DNA of 64,000 nucleotides from an uncultured Rhodocyclaceae bacterium (lineage in GTDB: Bacteria > Pseudomonadota > Gammaproteobacteria > Burkholderiales > Rhodocyclaceae): positions 620,001 through 684,000 of the forward strand of contig CAJQTY010000002.1 in NCBI GenBank assembly GCA_907163075.1. Direction: 5' to 3'. The notes beneath the pieces were generated by a model, which saw only the letters and a program-made list of their open reading frames with translations, was not told the DNA's origin and ran no database searches. Positions 62,101-64,000 of this stretch are shown here, piece after piece (within the stretch, counting starts at the first letter, position 1; the number at the start of each line of letters is the position of its first letter). The position numbers and the translations under genes are program-made.

Positions 62101-64000
62101 GGTGGCGGTACCGGAAATGGTCACTGAACCTGTAGGCAGGTCATTGACATTGACTACAGCCGCGGTCGCGGCCGAGGTCACCGACTCGGCTGTGCCATGC
62201 CCGTCGGTGTAGCTGGCGACGGCTGTGAGCGTCTGGCCGACATCGGCCTGGGTCGCGATGTAGGTGGCGCCGGTGGCACCGGCGATGTTCACCCCGCCAC
62301 GCTGCCACTGGTAGCTGATGCTGCCCAGACCGTCGGCGTCGGCCAGGGTGTTGGCCGCAGTCAGCGTCTGGCCCTGGGTGGCGGTACCGGAAATGGTCAC
62401 TGAACCTGTAGGCAGGTCATTGACATTGACTACAGCCGCGGTCGCGGCCGAGGTCACCGACTCGGCTGTGCCATGCCCGTCGGTGTAGCTGGCGACGGCT
62501 GTGAGCGTCTGGCCGACATCGGCCTGGGTCGCGATGTAGGTGGCGCCGGTGGCACCGGCGATGTTCACCCCGCCACGCTGCCACTGGTAGCTGATGCTGC
62601 CCAGACCGTCGGCGTCGGCCAGGGTGTTGGCCGCAGTCAGCGTCTGGCCCTGAGTAGCGGTACCGGCGATGGTGACGGAACCGGTGGGCGCGTCGTTGAG
62701 GTTGGCGACGGCGCTCGTGTCGGCACTGGCCACGCTCTCCGCCGTACCATGCCCGTCGGTGTAACTGGCGACCACGGTGATGACCTTGCCCACTTCGGAC
62801 TCGGTCAGCAGGTAGGTCGAGGCCGTAGCTCCGCTGATGGCAACGCCACCGGCCTGCCACTGGTAGCTGATGGCGCCCAGACCGTCGGCGTCGGCCAGGG
62901 TGTTGGCCGCAGTCAGCGTCTGGCCCTGAGTAGCGGTACCGGCGATGGTGACGGAACCGGTGGGCGCGTCGTTGAGGTTGGCGACGGCGCTCGTGTCGGC
63001 ACTGGCCACGCTCTCCGCCGTACCATGCCCGTCGGTGTAACTGGCGACCACGGTGATGACCTTGCCCACTTCGGACTCGGTCAGCAGGTAGGTCGAGGCC
63101 GTAGCTCCGCTGATGGCAACGCCACCGGCCTGCCACTGGTAGCTGATGGCGCCCAGACCGTCGGCGTCGGCCAGGGTGTTCGATGCAGTGAGCGTCTGGC
63201 CCTGGGTGGCGGTACCGGAAATGGTCACTGAACCTGTAGGCAGGTCATTGACATTGACTACAGCCGCGGTCGCGGCCGAGGTCACCGACTCGGCTGTGCC
63301 ATGCCCGTCGGTGTAACTGGCGACGGCTGTGAGCGTCTGGCCGACATCGGCCTGGGTCGCGATGTAGGTGGCGCCGGTGGCACCGGCGATGTTCACCCCG
63401 CCACGCTGCCACTGGTAGCTGATGCTGCCCAGACCGTCGGCGTCGGCCAGGGTGTTGGCCGCAGTCAGCGTCTGGCCCTGAGTAGCGGTACCGGCGATGG
63501 TGACGGAACCGGTGGGCGCGTCGTTGAGGTTGGCGACGGCGCTCGTGTCGGCACTGGCCACGCTCTCCGCCGTACCATGCCCGTCGGTGTAACTGGCGAC
63601 CACGGTGATGACCTTGCCCACTTCGGACTCGGTCAGCAGGTAGGTCGAGGCCGTAGCTCCGCTGATGGCAACGCCACCGGCCTGCCACTGGTAGCTGATG
63701 GCGCCCAGACCGTCGGCGTCGGCCAGGGTGTTCGATGCAGTGAGCGTCTGGCCCTGAGTAGCGGTACCGGCGATGGTGACGGAACCGGTGGGCGCGTCGT
63801 TGAGGTTGGCGACGGCGCTCGTGTCGGCACTGGCCACGCTCTCCGCCGTACCATGCCCGTCGGTGTAACTGGCGACCACGGTGATGACCTTGCCCACTTC
63901 GGACTCGGTCAGCAGGTAGGTCGAGGCCGTAGCTCCGCTGATGGCAACGCCACCGGCCTGCCACTGGTAGCTGATGGTGCCCAGGCCATCCGCATCGGCC
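59152..64000 (-). CDS. Giant repeat-rich surface protein (adhesin-like), 5' end outside window
   Basis: Only the C-terminal 1616 residues or so are visible; the frame stays open to the window edge. From the N-terminal side there are twelve near-identical 92-residue repeats, the first partial, then one degenerate repeat (GTITYHWLRGGVDTGTTGTS), then two CSPG/cadherin-3-like repeats (LALSEGETATLSSANFGLTD, RVQFVDDGNEVAPSF and RVQFVDDGFWVPPAFEVLV). A proline-rich linker follows. Near the end, IAFSVGAVWWAMRIGGLMAS may be a membrane segment, followed by WRQFDPLLILPDE. Proteins of this build are secreted, often by type I systems, or held at the surface, and mediate adhesion and biofilm. The cyclase gene downstream is almost contiguous. 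Confidence 0.88.
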   Translation of the reverse strand, partial: ADADGLGTISYQWQAGGVAISGATASTYLLTESEVGKVITVVASYTDGHGTAESVASADTSAVANLNDAPTGSVTIAGTATQGQTLTASNTLADADGLGAISYQWQAGGVAISGATASTYLLTESEVGKVITVVASYTDGHGTAESVASADTSAVANLNDAPTGSVTIAGTATQGQTLTAANTLADADGLGSISYQWQRGGVNIAGATGATYIATQADVGQTLTAVASYTDGHGTAESVTSAATAAVVNVNDLPTGSVTISGTATQGQTLTASNTLADADGLGAISYQWQAGGVAISGATASTYLLTESEVGKVITVVASYTDGHGTAESVASADTSAVANLNDAPTGSVTIAGTATQGQTLTAANTLADADGLGAISYQWQAGGVAISGATASTYLLTESEVGKVITVVASYTDGHGTAESVASADTSAVANLNDAPTGSVTIAGTATQGQTLTAANTLADADGLGSISYQWQRGGVNIAGATGATYIATQADVGQTLTAVASYTDGHGTAESVTSAATAAVVNVNDLPTGSVTISGTATQGQTLTAANTLADADGLGSISYQWQRGGVNIAGATGATYIATQADVGQTLTAVASYTDGHGTAESVTSAATAAVVNVNDLPTGSVTISGTATQGQTLTAANTLADADGLGSISYQWQRGGVNIAGATGATYIATQADVGQTLTAVASYTDGHGTAESVTSAATAAVVNVNDLPTGSVTISGTATQGQTLTAANTLADADGLGAISYQWQAGGVAISGATASTYLLTESEVGKVITVVASYTDGHGTAESVASADTSAVANLNDAPTGSVTIAGTATQGQTLTAANTLADADGLGSISYQWQRGGVNIAGATGATYIATQADVGQTLTAVASYTDGHGTAESVTSAATAAVVNVNDLPTGSVTISGTATQGQTLTAANTLADADGLGSISYQWQRGGVNIAGATGATYIATQADVGQTLTAVASYTDGHGTAESVTSAATAAVVNVNDLPTGSVTISGTATQGQTLTAANTLADADGLGAISYQWQAGGVAISGATASTYLLTESEVGKVITVVASYTDGHGTAESVASADTSAVANLNDAPTGSVTIAGTATQGQTLTASNTLADADGLGTITYHWLRGGVDTGTTGTSYLLAEADVGSTIAARATYTDGHVTSEAVTSAMTAAVATLNVAPVLTSASLALSEGETATLSSANFGLTDPDSTNFTYTVSALKGGIFQLSTNAGVAITSFTTADLAGNRVQFVDDGNEVAPSFSVKVNDSVIDSNVLAATITYTAVNDAPIVTSVTLTLSQGQTVTLSGANFAVFDPDDTNFTYEVGAISGGYFQLNSANGLPISSFSGADLADNRVQFVDDGFWVPPAFEVLVTDGKLSSAPVSAVIRVIYLWLPLETDVDNPPANSPQTAAPDGTRPVPDKPAYALGSNIAIVGSGGHSLGSMSSATGQSIEATIVAQSAPVFEVIPAMNDKERSITFTIVKIGSEGNSESVRLSFLEQYGLSINPSVVATSDQGRASGSFAASMPMTHREDQTPEAFEVKVDATRLAGIAFSVGAVWWAMRIGGLMASLFATVPTWRQFDPLLILPDEGEFVPPGKWLDDELEPKSVAGVEADKNLAQKVAR
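60650..64000 (-). repeat. 276-base tandem repeat array of two interleaved types
   Basis: The period is exactly 276 bases (92 codons). Type A contains AISYQWQAGGVAISGATAST and ESEVGKVITVVASYTDGHGT. Type B contains SISYQWQRGGVNIAGATGAT and QADVGQTLTAVASYTDGHGT. Reading from the N-terminal side: A (partial), A, B, A, A, B, B, B, A, B, B, A, then a degenerate copy. Copies of one type are nearly identical at the base level, and most differences between copies are confined to a few codons, such as SNTL/ANTL. The array continues beyond the window. Confidence 0.95.

Noticed and set aside
60650-64000. CRISPR array or non-coding satellite as explanation for the tandem repeat
   Set aside because: The period is 276 bases, there are no spacers, and the frame stays open with conserved protein repeats.
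59152-64000. Large plus-strand frames within the repeat region (rich in Gly, Val and Asp)
   Set aside because: They repeat with the array and are mirror frames of the adhesin gene.

Overview
The window looks like chromosomal DNA from a GC-rich betaproteobacterium, most likely of the Rhodocyclales. This rests on the order grxD-prmC-prfA-hemA, a YejABEF-like peptide importer with a fused ATPase, fabI next to ppiD, GTCATTCCGGC-type palindromic repeats and a giant repeat adhesin beside cyclic-di-GMP genes. No species can be named from the sequence alone.

Layout. (a) 1-4.0 kb is an accessory and decaying zone: an AraC regulator divergent from an orphan sugar-type periplasmic binding protein, a C-terminal remnant of gamma-glutamyltranspeptidase, a truncated LysE-type exporter and a DUF2000 gene. 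The first 285 bases hold no gene I can support. (b) 4.0-24.4 kb is mostly core chromosome: a LysR regulator; the block grxD, prmC, prfA, hemA; a small hypothetical gene; a frameshifted condensation-type acyltransferase; a DeoR regulator overlapping an MFS transporter gene; a YefM antitoxin with a damaged YoeB toxin; a YejABEF-like ABC importer; fabI; ppiD; and tRNA-Asp.

(c) About 24.4-56.2 kb is a genomic island of integrative-element type. It carries a ParM-like actin with a small partner, a nuclease that looks like Cas4 divided over two genes, a tyrosine recombinase, a large ParB-like protein without ParA, a Phd/PIN toxin-antitoxin pair, a diguanylate cyclase, RadC, an IHF-like protein, SbcC/SbcD homologues, a Gp3-like recombination directionality factor, DUF1173, a second recombinase that has lost catalytic residues, AlpA-like and XRE regulators, an AcaB/DUF1845-like protein, a GHKL ATPase overlapping a zinc-finger/TOPRIM protein, and DUF932. 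No conjugative transfer, relaxase or type IV secretion gene is visible, so either the transfer module lies outside the window or the element is not self-transmissible. At least six island genes start behind the same kind of 5' leader, a nested hairpin followed by a strong ribosome binding site, which resembles the radC RNA motif known from integrative elements.

(d) 56.3-64.0 kb returns to chromosome-like sequence with an HDOD protein, a membrane-anchored PAS/GGDEF diguanylate cyclase, and the 3' part of a giant cell-surface protein. That protein carries a 276-bp tandem array of two interleaved repeat types and runs off the window end. The cyclase gene starts 7 bases after the adhesin stop codon, which suggests that adhesion and cyclic-di-GMP signalling are co-expressed.

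Most promising leads: the two-gene Cas4-like nuclease next to ParM, the repeated radC-motif-like leaders, the RDF-SbcD-SbcC set with a non-canonical zinc hook, the degenerate recombinase paired with DUF1173, and the GHKL/TOPRIM pair.
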